In this document: positions 15,219 to 24,235 of the stretch, in pieces
Layout of the letters: every line of letters starts with the position of its first letter
Position numbering within the stretch: the stretch's first letter is position 1
NCBI RefSeq assembly: GCF_001644195.2
Contig: NZ_LWBL02000043.1
Coordinates: 45,127-109,126, forward strand
DNA: 64,000 nt
DNA from: Bacillus marinisedimentorum
GTDB taxonomy: Bacteria > Bacillota > Bacilli > Bacillales > Bacillaceae_O
Direction of reading: 5' to 3'
The notes under the pieces: model-generated
What the model saw: the letters and a program-made list of their open reading frames with translations, nothing else
Database searches by the model: none
Told to the model about the DNA's origin: nothing
Program-made: the position numbers and the translations under genes

Positions 15219-16307
15219 TCAATTTAAAAACTGCCCCATTCTGACAAATCGGGCCGCCCATTTCAAAGAGTGAAGTTTGTCATTCAACAGTATTTTTTGT
15301 GCGGCCGGGTTTTTAAGTGACCTTACCAGCTTGTCGAGTCCGGCGTTATCAAGCTGCTCAATGGCGTGCCTGAGGGTAAGGGAAAGGCGGTAGCTTTCTT
15401 TAAGCGGTGCAGTCAGGTCGTCATAATTCCCTTTGCCTGCAAGATCATAGGCTGCATAAATGCCGGTTAACATTGACTCGAATTGGCCGAAACCCATGAA
15501 GGGCATTATACCCCCAAAGCAATTTCCAGTGAAAAAAGTATTGCCGATCCGGGCATGTCCGGATTTTCCGACGATGTAATTATTGATATGAAAGGAATCG
15601 ACCACTTCAAGTTTTTGATTCAGTGTGTTCTTAGCGGTATGGATAAAGGTTTTCCATAGTTTTTCCTCGTCGAGAGCCTTGATTTCAGGATATTCAGGAT
15701 AAGCCAGGACCAACATTGCTTTCGTATCGGAGAAAGGGAGTAAATATCCCATTCCTTTGGGCGCAAAGCGGTTGTCAAACCAGGCCTGGCCTTCCGTTCG
15801 TTTAAACGTTCCTGATACTGTCATCCCTCTTAAAGTTGTTGTATAGGCAACGTCCAATTGCTGGATTTTTTCTGTGTAGGCAGCATCACCTGTGGCAAGG
15901 ATGATATGAGTATATTCACGCAGCAGCTTTTCATAAGAGTTTTCCGAGTGAAAGGTAATCGGGACTTTCAGATCTGAAGCCAGCTGTTTTTCAAAAGCAT
16001 CTGGGTGCTTGCCTCTCACATTGATAAAGCCCAGGTTCCCTCTTATTGCAACTGACTCGTTTGGAGAATGAATCCATAAAGTACTCAAATTTGAAACCGG
16101 CCTGATATATAGCTGGTGTTCTTCGGCCAAATAGCGGATACTGTCTTTAATAGGCGGATGCATCATTGATAAAATAAGTTCGGACATTACAAAACGATCA
16201 CCGACCTGGCCTCGTTTTTCAAATACATGCGGGGTGATACCGAATTTTTCAAGTGTAACGGCACAGGAAAGTCCAGCAAGCCCTGCGCCCATAATTGCGA
16301 CTTTCAT
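15219..16307 (-). CDS. FAD-dependent oxidoreductase (geranylgeranyl-reductase-like)
   Basis: A 362-residue flavoprotein with an N-terminal dinucleotide fold (VAIMGAGLAGLSCAVTLEKFG, then HVFEKRGQVGDR). Later motifs are THIILATGDAAY and TGNCFGGIMPFMGFGQFESM, where the second resembles the FAD-contacting GDAAG region of the geranylgeranyl reductase/UbiH group. The substrate cannot be predicted. The ATG at 16307 follows GGAGGG; an in-frame TTG at 16322 overlaps that site. It stands alone, back to back with the pullulanase gene. Confidence 0.75.
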   Translation of the reverse strand: MKVAIMGAGLAGLSCAVTLEKFGITPHVFEKRGQVGDRFVMSELILSMMHPPIKDSIRYLAEEHQLYIRPVSNLSTLWIHSPNESVAIRGNLGFINVRGKHPDAFEKQLASDLKVPITFHSENSYEKLLREYTHIILATGDAAYTEKIQQLDVAYTTTLRGMTVSGTFKRTEGQAWFDNRFAPKGMGYLLPFSDTKAMLVLAYPEYPEIKALDEEKLWKTFIHTAKNTLNQKLEVVDSFHINNYIVGKSGHARIGNTFFTGNCFGGIMPFMGFGQFESMLTGIYAAYDLAGKGNYDDLTAPLKESYRLSLTLRHAIEQLDNAGLDKLVRSLKNPAAQKILLNDKLHSLKWAARFVRMGQFLN

Positions 16308-16476
16308 TTTTATTCCCTCCAATCAAAATAGTAGCTTTTCCAAGCTTGCGGGTTTCTATTCGGGTTGGGTAGCTTTGATGGATGAAAAACTTACACTTAT
16401 ATGAAGGTTAAAGAAGGCACCAATTATTCGATGCCTGATTATATTGGCAATAGGAACGCAGAAGCAAAGGGGTTGA

Positions 16477-18408
16477 ATGGCGGATATGCATGAACACGTT
16501 CGGACGCTTGGTTTTGATGAGCAATATTATTACAGCGGCAATGACCTTGGTGCTCTCTTCACACCGGAAAAAACGACGTTCCGGCTCTGGGCACCGACCG
16601 CTGCAGAGGCGAAGGTTGTTTGCTATGAAGATATCGGTTCAGATGAAGGAATTGAAGCCGACATGGAAAAAGCGGAAAAGGGTACCTGGACAGCCGCACT
16701 TGAAGGGGACCGCGAAGGCTTTTTTTACACATATAAAGTTAAAATAGCAGATGAATGGCGGGAAGCAGTAGACCCTTATGCAAAGGCGGTATCCGTAAAC
16801 GGGGACCGCGGGGCTGTCATTAATCTTGAAAAAACGGATCCGGACGGATGGGAAGGGCATCCAAGGCCGTTTTTCAGCAAACCGGAAGATGCCATCATTT
16901 ATGAAGTGCATATACGTGATCTTTCCATCCACCCGGACAGCGGGATTTATCATAAAGGAAAGTTTCTTGGCGCCGCCGAAACGGGCACAGCAGGCCCTAA
17001 AGGCATCAAAACGGGCCTGGACCATATCAAATCACTTGGCGTGACCCATGTGCAGCTGCTCCCGATTTTCGATTTCAGGACAATTGACGAAACGAAACTT
17101 GATGAACCACAGTTCAACTGGGGGTATGACCCGAAAAATTACAATGTCCCGGAAGGATCTTATTCGACCAATCCATTTGATCCATATACAAGAATCAAAG
17201 AGCTGAAACAACTGATCCAGACTTTCCATGAAAACGGCCTTAGAGTCATTATGGATGTCGTGTACAACCATATCTACGATGTGGATGAGTCCCATTTTCA
17301 TGCGCTTGTGCCGGGCTACTTTTTCAGATACAACGAAGACGGCACCCTTGCAAACGGAAGCGGTGTCGGCAACGACATCGCCTCAGAGCGGAAAATGGCG
17401 AGGAAATTCATTGTCGATTCAGTGCTGTACTGGGTAAATGAATATAAGATTGATGGCTTTCGTTTCGACTTGATGGGCATCCATGATATCGAGACGATGA
17501 ATGAAGTGAGGCAAGCGCTGAATAAGATCGATCCGACGATTTTAGTCCTGGGTGAAGGCTGGGATCTCAATACCCCATTGCCGGGCGAAACAAAAGCGAC
17601 ACAGAAAAACGCAGCTAAAATGGAAGGGATCGCACATTTTGACGACCGGATCCGCGACGGATTGAAAGGCAGTGTGTTCATAGCGGATGATAACGGATTT
17701 GTGAGCGGCAGGCCGGGACTTGAAGAACAGGTCAAACAGGGGATTGCGGGAGGAATGGATTACGAAGATCAAATCGCCACTTATGTAGACCCGGGGCAGG
17801 TTGTTTCATATGTGGAAGTCCATGACAACCTGACGCTCTGGGATAAGCTTAAAGCATCGAATCCTGATGCGGAAATTGCCGAGCTGAAAAAGATGCACAG
17901 ACTCGCTTCCAGTATTATTTTGACATCCCAGGGCATCTCATTCATCCATGCCGGCCAGGAGTTCATGCGGACGAAAAATGGCGATCACAATTCGTATAAA
18001 TCACCTGATGAAGTGAACCGGCTTGACTGGCACCGCTGCGCCGCTTTTAAAGAGGATGTCCATTATTTAAGAGGACTGGTTGCTCTTCGGAAACAGCATC
18101 CGGCATTCAGGATGAGAAGCAAAAAACAGATCAGGGAGCATTTGCATTTTCTTGATTGCCCGCCGCAAACAGTCGCCTTCACGTTGTCCGGCCATGCCAA
18201 TGGCGATCCCGCCCCGTGCATCCTTGTTGCGCACAATGCTAACCGGATCGGAATGGAATTGGAATTACCTGCAAACGGAATCTGGAAGATCGCAGTCAAC
18301 GGGCAAAAGGCCGGGTATGAGGAAATCGCTAAAATAGAAGGGAAACAGGCGGTGATTCCGGCAATCGGCACCCTTGTGCTCATATTGGAAGAAGAAATAG
18401 AATCGTGA
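16477..18408 (+). CDS. Type I pullulanase
   Basis: A 643-residue GH13 debranching enzyme without a signal peptide, so intracellular; it would hydrolyse alpha-1,6 links of glycogen or imported dextrins. A CBM48 module lies at about 28-115 (TFRLWAPTAAEAKVVCYED). The type I pullulanase signature is FNWGYDPKNYNVPEGSYS. Catalytic motifs are DVVYNH, DGFRFDLMGIHD (nucleophile Asp), ILVLGEGWDL (acid Glu) and EVHDNLTLWDKL (transition-state Asp). A C-terminal beta domain follows. AAAGGGG precedes the ATG, and a terminator follows the stop, so it is monocistronic. Confidence 0.93.
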   Translation: MADMHEHVRTLGFDEQYYYSGNDLGALFTPEKTTFRLWAPTAAEAKVVCYEDIGSDEGIEADMEKAEKGTWTAALEGDREGFFYTYKVKIADEWREAVDPYAKAVSVNGDRGAVINLEKTDPDGWEGHPRPFFSKPEDAIIYEVHIRDLSIHPDSGIYHKGKFLGAAETGTAGPKGIKTGLDHIKSLGVTHVQLLPIFDFRTIDETKLDEPQFNWGYDPKNYNVPEGSYSTNPFDPYTRIKELKQLIQTFHENGLRVIMDVVYNHIYDVDESHFHALVPGYFFRYNEDGTLANGSGVGNDIASERKMARKFIVDSVLYWVNEYKIDGFRFDLMGIHDIETMNEVRQALNKIDPTILVLGEGWDLNTPLPGETKATQKNAAKMEGIAHFDDRIRDGLKGSVFIADDNGFVSGRPGLEEQVKQGIAGGMDYEDQIATYVDPGQVVSYVEVHDNLTLWDKLKASNPDAEIAELKKMHRLASSIILTSQGISFIHAGQEFMRTKNGDHNSYKSPDEVNRLDWHRCAAFKEDVHYLRGLVALRKQHPAFRMRSKKQIREHLHFLDCPPQTVAFTLSGHANGDPAPCILVAHNANRIGMELELPANGIWKIAVNGQKAGYEEIAKIEGKQAVIPAIGTLVLILEEEIES

Positions 18409-18411
18409 GGG

Positions 18412-18436
18412 AGTCCGGCACTGGCCGGACTTTTTT
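18412..18436 (+). terminator. Rho-independent terminator
   Basis: AGTCCGGC / GCCGGACT-type stem with a T-run directly after the pullulanase stop. Confidence 0.85.
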
Positions 18437-18437
18437 G

Positions 18438-18556
18438 CCATATAGGAAAGTATAAATTGTCAGCAAGGGAGTATTTCCACGTTAAGATTATAGATAAGGG
18501 CAACTACGCCTCTGTCTTCGCCTAAAGGCTCGCCATCTGCGAGTTTTCTTTACGTT
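18438..18556. repeat. Interspersed repeat family B copy (long)
   Basis: The most complete copy: ATAGGAAAGTATAAATTGTC, AGCAAGGGAGTATTTCC, TTATAGATAAGGGCAACTACG, CTCTGTCTTCGCCTAAAGG, CTCGCCATCTGCGAGTTTTC. It follows the pullulanase terminator directly. Confidence 0.75.
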
Positions 18557-18654
18557 TTGGCTGTTGCCTGCAATTGAAATCCAGGGATTTTCGTGAGTTT
18601 TCCTGGACTAAATTGGTCAGATGCTTATGTTATATATCATAGAAGGCTGTTTCA

Positions 18655-18745
18655 AAAGGGAGCTGAGTCTCCCGCAGGTACCCGCTTTCACCAGAGGTAC
18701 AAGTGCGGCATCCGTCCCTGTTTCCCTCGTCCGCATTCACGGTGT
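18655..18745. repeat. Interspersed repeat family C copy
   Basis: Contains CGCAGGTACCCGCTTTCACC, AGAGGTACAAGTGCGGCATC and CGTCCCTGTTTCCC, shared with the copies at about 9015-9065 (inverted), 19,985-20,045 (inverted) and 42,965-43,045. The rest of the interval up to 18,990 holds no gene I can support. Confidence 0.6.
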
Positions 18746-18996
18746 CTTCTCTGCCGCAGGGCGTGCCTGGGACATTCCGCCAACCCTCACCGAAATACAA
18801 TTTGTAATACCATGGATCACACCTGTCAGTGTCTTTCACGGTGTGTCCTCGTTCAATAGCACACCCGGAAGCAGTCTTCAACCCCCACTTTCACGGCAAC
18901 CGCTTACAGTTTTGATGCTTTGTCAATCATAAGAACAATTCATTATTTGGCTTGAAACCATTCTTTCTCCGGAGTACTCTATAGTTGCACAACAAA

Positions 18997-19014
18997 TTGT
19001 GAAATAAATCACAA
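18997..19014. promoter_or_regulatory. Rex-type operator before the formate/nitrite channel gene
   Basis: TTGTGAAATAAATCACAA matches the Rex consensus TTGTGAANNNNTTCACAA with one difference; it is also a TGTGA-N6-TCACA site. Its left half can serve as a -35 (TTGTGA) with a -10-like ATAATA 17 bases on, so binding would block transcription. Rex senses NADH/NAD+; ywcJ, a formate/nitrite channel gene of B. subtilis, belongs to its regulon. Confidence 0.65.
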
Positions 19015-19052
19015 ATAAAATAATAGACAAGAAAACAGAAAGGAAGAGCACA

Positions 19053-19892
19053 ATGGAAAAAGAAGCAATTGAAAAAATAACCGTGCTGGCGTCAAAAAAG
19101 GCGGACCTGCTCAATCAGAATCCTCTTCAATATATAATGCGGGCTGTTCTTGCCGGCATCTACATCAGTTTTGCCGTTATTGTAAGCTTCAGGCTTGGCG
19201 ATACATTTTATCAGGCACAGTCTCCGTTCACTCCGTTAATGAGCGGCATCTCTTTCGGGATTGCCCTAATGCTCATTATCTGGGGCGGAGCTGAACTCTT
19301 TACCGGCAACACGATGTATTTCACTGTCGCTGCCTTGCGGAAGAAGACAGGGGCTGCGGACCTCCTGAAAAACTGGTTCTTTTGTTATTCCGGAAATTTT
19401 CTCGGTGTCACCTTTTTTGCCGGATTATTTGTCATGACGGGTTTGTTTGCAGCGATTGGACCAGATCATATGATGATGGATGTTGTGGAAACGAAAATGA
19501 ACCTAACCGCATCCGAACTGTTCTTCCGCGCAATCCTGTGTAACTGGCTCGTATGCCTCGCTATCTGGATTCCTATGCAGGCGAAAGGAGACGGGGCAAA
19601 GCTGGCCATGACGATTTTACTTGTATTTGCTTTCTTTGTTTCCGGCTATGAGCACAGCATCGCCAATATGTCCTTGTTCACGCTCGCTCTAATGCTGCCG
19701 CATCCCGAAACCATTTCCGTTGCCGGAATGGTTCATAACCTTGTTCCTGTCACGCTTGGAAATATTGTCGGCGGAGGCGTGTTTGTCGGAGCACTGTATA
19801 CGTACCTGCAAACGTCCAAAAAGCCGGCTGAGAATAAAGCGGTTCAGCAGGCGGTACTTACAAGTTCTCCACATCAATCAGTGAGCAGCTAG
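19053..19892 (+). CDS. ywcJ: Formate/nitrite (FNT) channel, YwcJ-like
   Basis: A 279-residue membrane protein of the FNT family, a pentameric channel for small monocarboxylates or nitrite. Six hydrophobic segments are visible. Family motifs include VLAGIYISFAVIVSFRLGD, GAELFTGNTMYFTVA (the conserved loop of FNT channels), LLKNWFFCYSGNFLG and AILCNWLVCLAIWIP. The name follows the B. subtilis relative controlled by Rex and is supported by the Rex-type operator 40 bases upstream; the exact substrate is not certain. AAAGGAAG precedes the ATG. It ends at a terminator. Confidence 0.85.
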   Translation: MEKEAIEKITVLASKKADLLNQNPLQYIMRAVLAGIYISFAVIVSFRLGDTFYQAQSPFTPLMSGISFGIALMLIIWGGAELFTGNTMYFTVAALRKKTGAADLLKNWFFCYSGNFLGVTFFAGLFVMTGLFAAIGPDHMMMDVVETKMNLTASELFFRAILCNWLVCLAIWIPMQAKGDGAKLAMTILLVFAFFVSGYEHSIANMSLFTLALMLPHPETISVAGMVHNLVPVTLGNIVGGGVFVGALYTYLQTSKKPAENKAVQQAVLTSSPHQSVSS

Positions 19893-19901
19893 CATACACT
19901 C

Positions 19902-19931
19902 GCCTTCCTGGTCAGTCAGGGAGGCTTTTTT
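19902..19931 (+). terminator. Rho-independent terminator
   Basis: GCCTTCCTG / CAGGGAGGC stem followed by TTTTTTT, shortly after the FNT channel stop. Confidence 0.8.
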
Positions 19932-19979
19932 TAATGCGAGGCTACGGATACGCTCGGAATCGCACTTGATTTCTGAAAG

Positions 19980-20050
19980 CTTCCGAAGAGAGGCAAGAAC
20001 GGGTGCCGCATTTTCGCCCCCCTGGTGAAAACGAATACCTGCAGAGTATA
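19980..20050. repeat. Interspersed repeat family C copy, inverted
   Basis: GGGTGCCGCATTTTCGCCCCCCTGGTGAAAACGAATACCTGCAG is the reverse complement of a divergent family C core, lying between the two convergent terminators. Confidence 0.5.
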
Positions 20051-20085
20051 CCAAAGCCGCGGTTAACCAACCTGATACATAAATG

Positions 20086-20113
20086 AAAACGGCGCCGGTG
20101 AGGGCGCCGTTTT
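20086..20113 (-). terminator. Terminator of the AGCS symporter gene
   Basis: AAAACGGCGCC / GGCGCCGTTTT around a short loop, immediately downstream of the symporter stop on the minus strand. Confidence 0.88.
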
Positions 20114-20115
20114 GT

Positions 20116-21465
20116 TTAAATTGCTGCTTCATTTGCAGCGGCTTCTTTTTCTTTCTTGGCCTGTTCAAGGAAAATCTTCGTTTCGGAAGCAACGACTCCG
20201 GAAAGTCCCAGCAGTCCGATCAGGTTAGGGAACGCCATGAGGCCGTTCATGATGTCTGCGATTCCCCATACAGCTTCCAGAGTGGAAATAGAACCGATGA
20301 AGACTGCAAGGACAAAAGCGAGACGGTAATACTTGATCGCTGAATCATTAAACAGGTAAGAGAAACACTTTTCGCCATAGTAAGACCAGCCGATAATTGT
20401 TGAAAAAGCAAAGAATACCAGGCCGACCGATACAATGACTGATCCTGCTCCGCCAAGGAAATGCTCAAATGTTGCGGAAGTCAGTTCCGCACCCTGAAGC
20501 TCCCCGTTGTACAATCCGCCCATTACAAGCGTGATACCTGTGATGGAACAGATGACAATCGTATCGATGAACACTTGAGTCATGGAAACGAGAGCCTGGC
20601 GTGCCGGATAGTCTGTTTTAGCGGCAGCGGCAGCGATCGGCGCAGAACCGAGGCCTGCTTCATTAGAGAAGACGCCGCGCGCAACACCCCAGCGGATGAC
20701 AGAACCGAGCGCACCGCCGGCAACTGCATCGCCAGTAAACGCATCAGTGAAAATCAAAACTACAGCTGCAGGAACTTCGCCGGCATTCATTATCATCAGC
20801 ACAAGTCCCGCAATCAAATAAAATAAGGCCATGATTGGAACAAAGAATGAAGTCACTTTACCGATACTCTTGATTCCGCCAAGGATGACAAGGGCTGTGA
20901 AGACGGTAAGAAGTGCGCCGGTCACCCATGAAGGGATGCTGAATGTACTCTTGACAACTTCAGCAACTGAGTTTGACTGGACCAGGTTACCGATTCCAAA
21001 TGCGGCAATGGCGCCGAACAAAGCAAATAAAACACCAAGCGTTTTCGCATTCATGCCCCGTTCGAGGTAATACATCGGGCCGCCTGACATTTCACCATCT
21101 TCATTTTGGACACGGTATTTGACAGCCAGTACGGCTTCCGCATACTTTGTGGCCATTCCGAAAAGCGCCGTGATCCACATCCAGAAGACTGCACCGGGAC
21201 CGCCGAAAAAGACGGCTGTGGCAACACCGGCAATATTCCCTGTCCCCACAGTTGCGGCCAGGGCCGTTGTCAGCGACTGATAGTGGGAGATATCCCCCTT
21301 CGTCTTGTCATCATCCTGCTTGCTGAAAACAAGCTTAAGAGCATATGGAAGAGTGCGGAATTGCAAAAATCCAAGACGCAATGTCAAATAAATACCTGTA
21401 CCGACAAGCAAGATCAGCAGAGGAGGCCCCCAGACCCACCCACTGATGGTACTAATCCATTCCAT
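20116..21465 (-). CDS. AGCS-family sodium:alanine/glycine symporter
   Basis: A 449-residue transporter with about eleven hydrophobic segments, of the AGCS (DagA/AlsT) family. Signature stretches are LSHYQSLTTALAATVGTGNIAGVATAV near the N-terminus (the substrate and Na+ binding helix; the window reads ISHYQSL), MWITALFGMATKYAEAVLAVKYR and GGPMYYLERGMN. It would import alanine, glycine or glutamine with Na+. AAAGGAGG precedes the ATG. It is divergent from the polar amino acid ABC operon, and three CodY-like boxes lie between the two, so both may be repressed when branched-chain amino acids and GTP are plentiful. Confidence 0.9.
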   Translation of the reverse strand: MEWISTISGWVWGPPLLILLVGTGIYLTLRLGFLQFRTLPYALKLVFSKQDDDKTKGDISHYQSLTTALAATVGTGNIAGVATAVFFGGPGAVFWMWITALFGMATKYAEAVLAVKYRVQNEDGEMSGGPMYYLERGMNAKTLGVLFALFGAIAAFGIGNLVQSNSVAEVVKSTFSIPSWVTGALLTVFTALVILGGIKSIGKVTSFFVPIMALFYLIAGLVLMIMNAGEVPAAVVLIFTDAFTGDAVAGGALGSVIRWGVARGVFSNEAGLGSAPIAAAAAKTDYPARQALVSMTQVFIDTIVICSITGITLVMGGLYNGELQGAELTSATFEHFLGGAGSVIVSVGLVFFAFSTIIGWSYYGEKCFSYLFNDSAIKYYRLAFVLAVFIGSISTLEAVWGIADIMNGLMAFPNLIGLLGLSGVVASETKIFLEQAKKEKEAAANEAAI

Positions 21466-21520
21466 TAATGATGTCCTCCTTTTGTCTAATAGTATATAAA
21501 AATTAGGCAGTGTTATATAA

Positions 21521-21535
21521 AATATTCTGAAACAT
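21521..21535. promoter_or_regulatory. CodY-box candidate 1
   Basis: AATATTCTGAAACAT agrees with AATTTTCWGAAAATT at 12 of 15 positions. It lies 56 bases upstream of the AGCS gene start. Confidence 0.4.
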
Positions 21536-21562
21536 CAGGATAAATGTCAAGTGAAATATCCG

Positions 21563-21577
21563 GATATTCTGAATATT
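21563..21577. promoter_or_regulatory. CodY-box candidate 2
   Basis: GATATTCTGAATATT agrees with AATTTTCWGAAAATT at 12 of 15 positions; its centre is 42 bases from candidate 1. Confidence 0.4.
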
Positions 21578-21681
21578 CCACCTTATCTGATAGCAAATAA
21601 GAGGATAAGCGATTAAGATGAAGCAATCAGAAGAAATAATGAAACTATTTGAATAAAATAAATTAATATGGACATATACTC

Positions 21682-21723
21682 AATTTTTAGAATATTCACA
21701 TTCATTAACATTTTTGTCATAAT
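21682..21723 (+). promoter_or_regulatory. Promoter with CodY-box candidate 3
   Basis: AATTTTTAGAATATT (21682-21696) agrees with the CodY consensus at 13 of 15 positions. It overlaps the -35 of a promoter reading TTCACA (21695-21700), 17 bases, CATAAT (21718-21723), 30 bases before the binding-protein gene. Confidence 0.5.
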
Positions 21724-21752
21724 AGTAAGGAGATATTAAAGAGGGGGAAAAG

Positions 21753-22520
21753 ATGATGAAAAAAGGAATGCTGTTTGGCTTTATTTTACTTTTGTTCGGG
21801 GCAATACTCTCAGCTTGCGGAAGTGATAAATACACAGTTGCGACTGATAACAGCTTCGTCCCGTTTGAGTTTGTGGACGAAGAAGACGGTGAACTCAAAG
21901 GGTTTGATATCGATTTAATCAATGCGATTGCAGAAGACCAGGGGATTGAAGTTGAAATTGAAGCGATGGAATTCGACGGTGTCATCGCCGGAATGCAGTC
22001 AGGGCGATATGACATCGGGATTGCAGGCATCACCATCACTGAGGAACGTAAAGAATCAATCGAATTTTCCGATCCTTATTATGATGCCGGTTTGATGATT
22101 GCCGTCCGCGGGGATGATGAAGAAATCAAGTCTGAAGCAGACCTTGCCGGTAAAAAAGTCGGCACCCGTTCAGGCACAACAAGTGAAGACTACTTGAAAG
22201 ATAATCATCCAGATGCAGAAATCCAGGCTTTCCCGGGTATCGTTGAAGCCTACATGGACTTGCAGGCAGGACGCCTTGATGCAGTGCTGTATGACGCTCC
22301 AAACGTAAAGTATTATATTGCCACTGAAGGCGGCGGCGACATGAAAACGGTCGGCGATATCCTCCAGGGTGAGCAGTATGGAATCGCAATGCCAAAAGAT
22401 TCTGAGCTCGTTGATAAAATAAATGAAGGACTTAAAAACGTGCAGGATAACGGAACATATGATGATATTTATGAAAAATGGTTCGATGAAAGGCCATTAG
22501 GCACCGAGAAGTCAGAATAA
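21753..22520 (+). CDS. Polar amino acid ABC transporter, substrate-binding lipoprotein
   Basis: A 255-residue binding protein of SBP family 3. A lipoprotein signal ends in LSACGSD, with lipidation at the Cys. The ligand-binding pattern is standard: YTVATDNSFVPFEFVD, GFDIDLINAIAED, MEFDGVIAGMQSGRYDIGIAGITIT and RSGTTSEDYL. The specificity is probably glutamine, arginine or a related polar amino acid. GAGGGGG precedes the ATG. It is the first gene of a three-gene import operon; a hairpin after it may raise its level relative to the others. Confidence 0.92.
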   Translation: MMKKGMLFGFILLLFGAILSACGSDKYTVATDNSFVPFEFVDEEDGELKGFDIDLINAIAEDQGIEVEIEAMEFDGVIAGMQSGRYDIGIAGITITEERKESIEFSDPYYDAGLMIAVRGDDEEIKSEADLAGKKVGTRSGTTSEDYLKDNHPDAEIQAFPGIVEAYMDLQAGRLDAVLYDAPNVKYYIATEGGGDMKTVGDILQGEQYGIAMPKDSELVDKINEGLKNVQDNGTYDDIYEKWFDERPLGTEKSE

Positions 22521-22541
22521 CATCAGGCAAGGGGGCTAATC

Positions 22542-22582
22542 GAAAGGCACAGGGGCTGATTGGCTTGCTGTGCCTTTTCCCT
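22542..22582 (+). terminator. Intra-operon hairpin / partial terminator
   Basis: AAAGGCACAG / CTGTGCCTTTT stem with a long loop in the 138-base gap between binding-protein and permease genes. Such structures commonly stabilise the upstream message or attenuate readthrough. Confidence 0.55.
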
Positions 22583-22658
22583 TGCAGTTCAAAGATAAGC
22601 GGCACTATTTCTAATATGGAACATTAAATTTGAAACATATGAAGGAGAGATTCGAGAT

Positions 22659-23303
22659 ATGGATTCCCACTATATAAAGGTCTTACCTTTTATATTCGAA
22701 GGATTCTGGCTGACATTAGGCATCACGCTTATCGGCTTGCTTTTCGGATTCATTCTCGGGGCACTGGCAGGCATCGGCAGGCTCTCGAAAAATAAACTGG
22801 TGTACGGCATCTCGACTGTTTATGTTGAGGTGGTCCGCGGAACGCCAATGCTCATGCAGATATTATTCATTTACTTTGGAATATCGGATCTGACCGGTAT
22901 CAATATTGATAAAGTGACAGCGGCAATTATCGCCATCTCCATCAATGCGGGTGCTTATATTGCAGAAATTGTCCGCGGTGCCGTTTATTCCATTGATCCG
23001 GGACAGAGGGAAGCAGGCCGGTCAATCGGGCTGACAAAGCAGCAGACAATGCGCTATATCATTTGGCCTCAAGCATTCAAACGCATGATTCCTCCATTGG
23101 GAAACCAGTTCGTAATCAGTTTGAAAGACACTTCACTCTTTTCCGTTATTGCAGTACACGAAATGCTATTCATGGCACGGCAATACTATAATGCAACATT
23201 TGCTACGTTCGAAGCCCTTGCAATGCTCGGTGTCGTTTATTTGATTATCACCATACCAGCTTCGATCATTCTTAGCAGGGTGGAAAGGAGATTGGATGTC
23301 TGA
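22659..23303 (+). CDS. Polar amino acid ABC transporter, permease
   Basis: A 214-residue His/Glu/Gln/Arg/opine-type permease with about five membrane segments. The family loop contacting the ATPase is visible as [33 protein letters not shown]. Substrate-pore features [19 protein letters not shown] are typical. It probably forms a homodimer, as only one permease gene is present. The stop TGA overlaps the ATG of the ATPase gene (TGATG), indicating translational coupling. Confidence 0.93.
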   Translation: MDSHYIKVLPFIFEGFWLTLGITLIGLLFGFILGALAGIGRLSKNKLVYGISTVYVEVVRGTPMLMQILFIYFGISDLTGINIDKVTAAIIAISINAGAYIAEIVRGAVYSIDPGQREAGRSIGLTKQQTMRYIIWPQAFKRMIPPLGNQFVISLKDTSLFSVIAVHEMLFMARQYYNATFATFEALAMLGVVYLIITIPASIILSRVERRLDV

Positions 23304-24028
23304 TGATTATCACAGTAAAAGATCTTCATAAATCATTCGGTAAAAATGAAGTATTAAAAGGCATAGATATGGAAGTTAAGGAACAGGAAGTCGTATGTGT
23401 CATCGGTCCGTCGGGTTCAGGAAAAAGTACACTCCTGCGCTGCCTCAACCTGCTGGAGGAGGTCAACGGGGGCCAGGTCATCGTAACTGGACAGGACCTT
23501 ACAGATCCTGCGGTAGATATTAATAAAGTGAGGGCCAAAGTGGGAATGGTGTTCCAGCACTTCAATCTGTTCCCGCATATGACGGTAATGGATAACATTG
23601 CATTGGGACCGAAAAAGGTACTCAACATGAGCAAGGGAGAAGCCGAGAAAGTCGGCATTGAACTGCTTGAAAAAGTGGGGCTCGCTGATAAAGCGAAGGC
23701 CTATCCGGCCAGCCTCTCCGGCGGCCAGAAGCAGCGGGTTGCGATTGCACGCGCGCTCGCGATGAACCCGGAAGTCATGCTATTTGACGAACCGACTTCC
23801 GCACTGGATCCTGAACTTGTCGGCGATGTGCTGCAAGTCATGAAAGACCTGGCAAAGGAGGGGATGACGATGGTTGTCGTCACCCATGAAATGGGCTTTG
23901 CCAAAGAAGTCGGCGACCGGGTCATCTTCATGGACGAAGGCATCATTATGGAAGAAAACAAGCCTGAGGAACTGTTCGACAATCCGCAAAATGAACGGAC
24001 ACAGGAGTTTTTGAGCAAGGTCCTTTAA
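23303..24028 (+). CDS. Polar amino acid ABC transporter, ATPase
   Basis: The 241-residue ATPase of the importer. Walker A is GPSGSGKST, the Q-loop is in [16 protein letters not shown], the signature is [16 protein letters not shown], Walker B is [14 protein letters not shown] and the switch His is in [13 protein letters not shown]. All catalytic residues are intact, and the sequence is of the GlnQ/ArtM group. It closes the operon and is followed at once by a terminator. Confidence 0.95.
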   Translation: MIITVKDLHKSFGKNEVLKGIDMEVKEQEVVCVIGPSGSGKSTLLRCLNLLEEVNGGQVIVTGQDLTDPAVDINKVRAKVGMVFQHFNLFPHMTVMDNIALGPKKVLNMSKGEAEKVGIELLEKVGLADKAKAYPASLSGGQKQRVAIARALAMNPEVMLFDEPTSALDPELVGDVLQVMKDLAKEGMTMVVVTHEMGFAKEVGDRVIFMDEGIIMEENKPEELFDNPQNERTQEFLSKVL

Positions 24029-24052
24029 GCTGGAGCATATGCTTCAGCTTTT
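24028..24052 (+). terminator. Rho-independent terminator
   Basis: AGCTGGAGC / GCTTCAGCT stem with a T-run, starting at the last base of the ATPase stop codon. Confidence 0.8.
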
Positions 24053-24135
24053 TCCGTATAAGAAAGCATAAATTGGCAGCCAGCAAGAGTTTCGGCGCAG
24101 TGGCCGTTTTTAAGAATATGGATAAGGGCCTCAAT
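24050..24135. repeat. Interspersed repeat family B copy (degenerate)
   Basis: TATAAGAAAGCATAAATTGGCAGCCAGCAAG and ATATGGATAAGGGCCTC are recognisable, but the 3' hairpin block is degenerate. Confidence 0.5.
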
Positions 24136-24179
24136 GCTCGCTAACCGGTGAGATCTCTTCACTGGCATTTTCCAATGGG

Positions 24180-24204
24180 GTGTAAATGTTTTATGATAGG
24201 GATA
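24180..24204 (+). promoter_or_regulatory. Weak SigmaB-like promoter before yfkJ
   Basis: GTGTAA (24180-24185), 13 bases, GGGATA (24199-24204). The match to GTTTAA / GGGTAT is partial; it is listed because yfkJ is a SigmaB-dependent gene in B. subtilis. Confidence 0.3.
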
Positions 24205-24235
24205 TGAAATGTTTATGAGCAGAGGTGAGAGTGTG

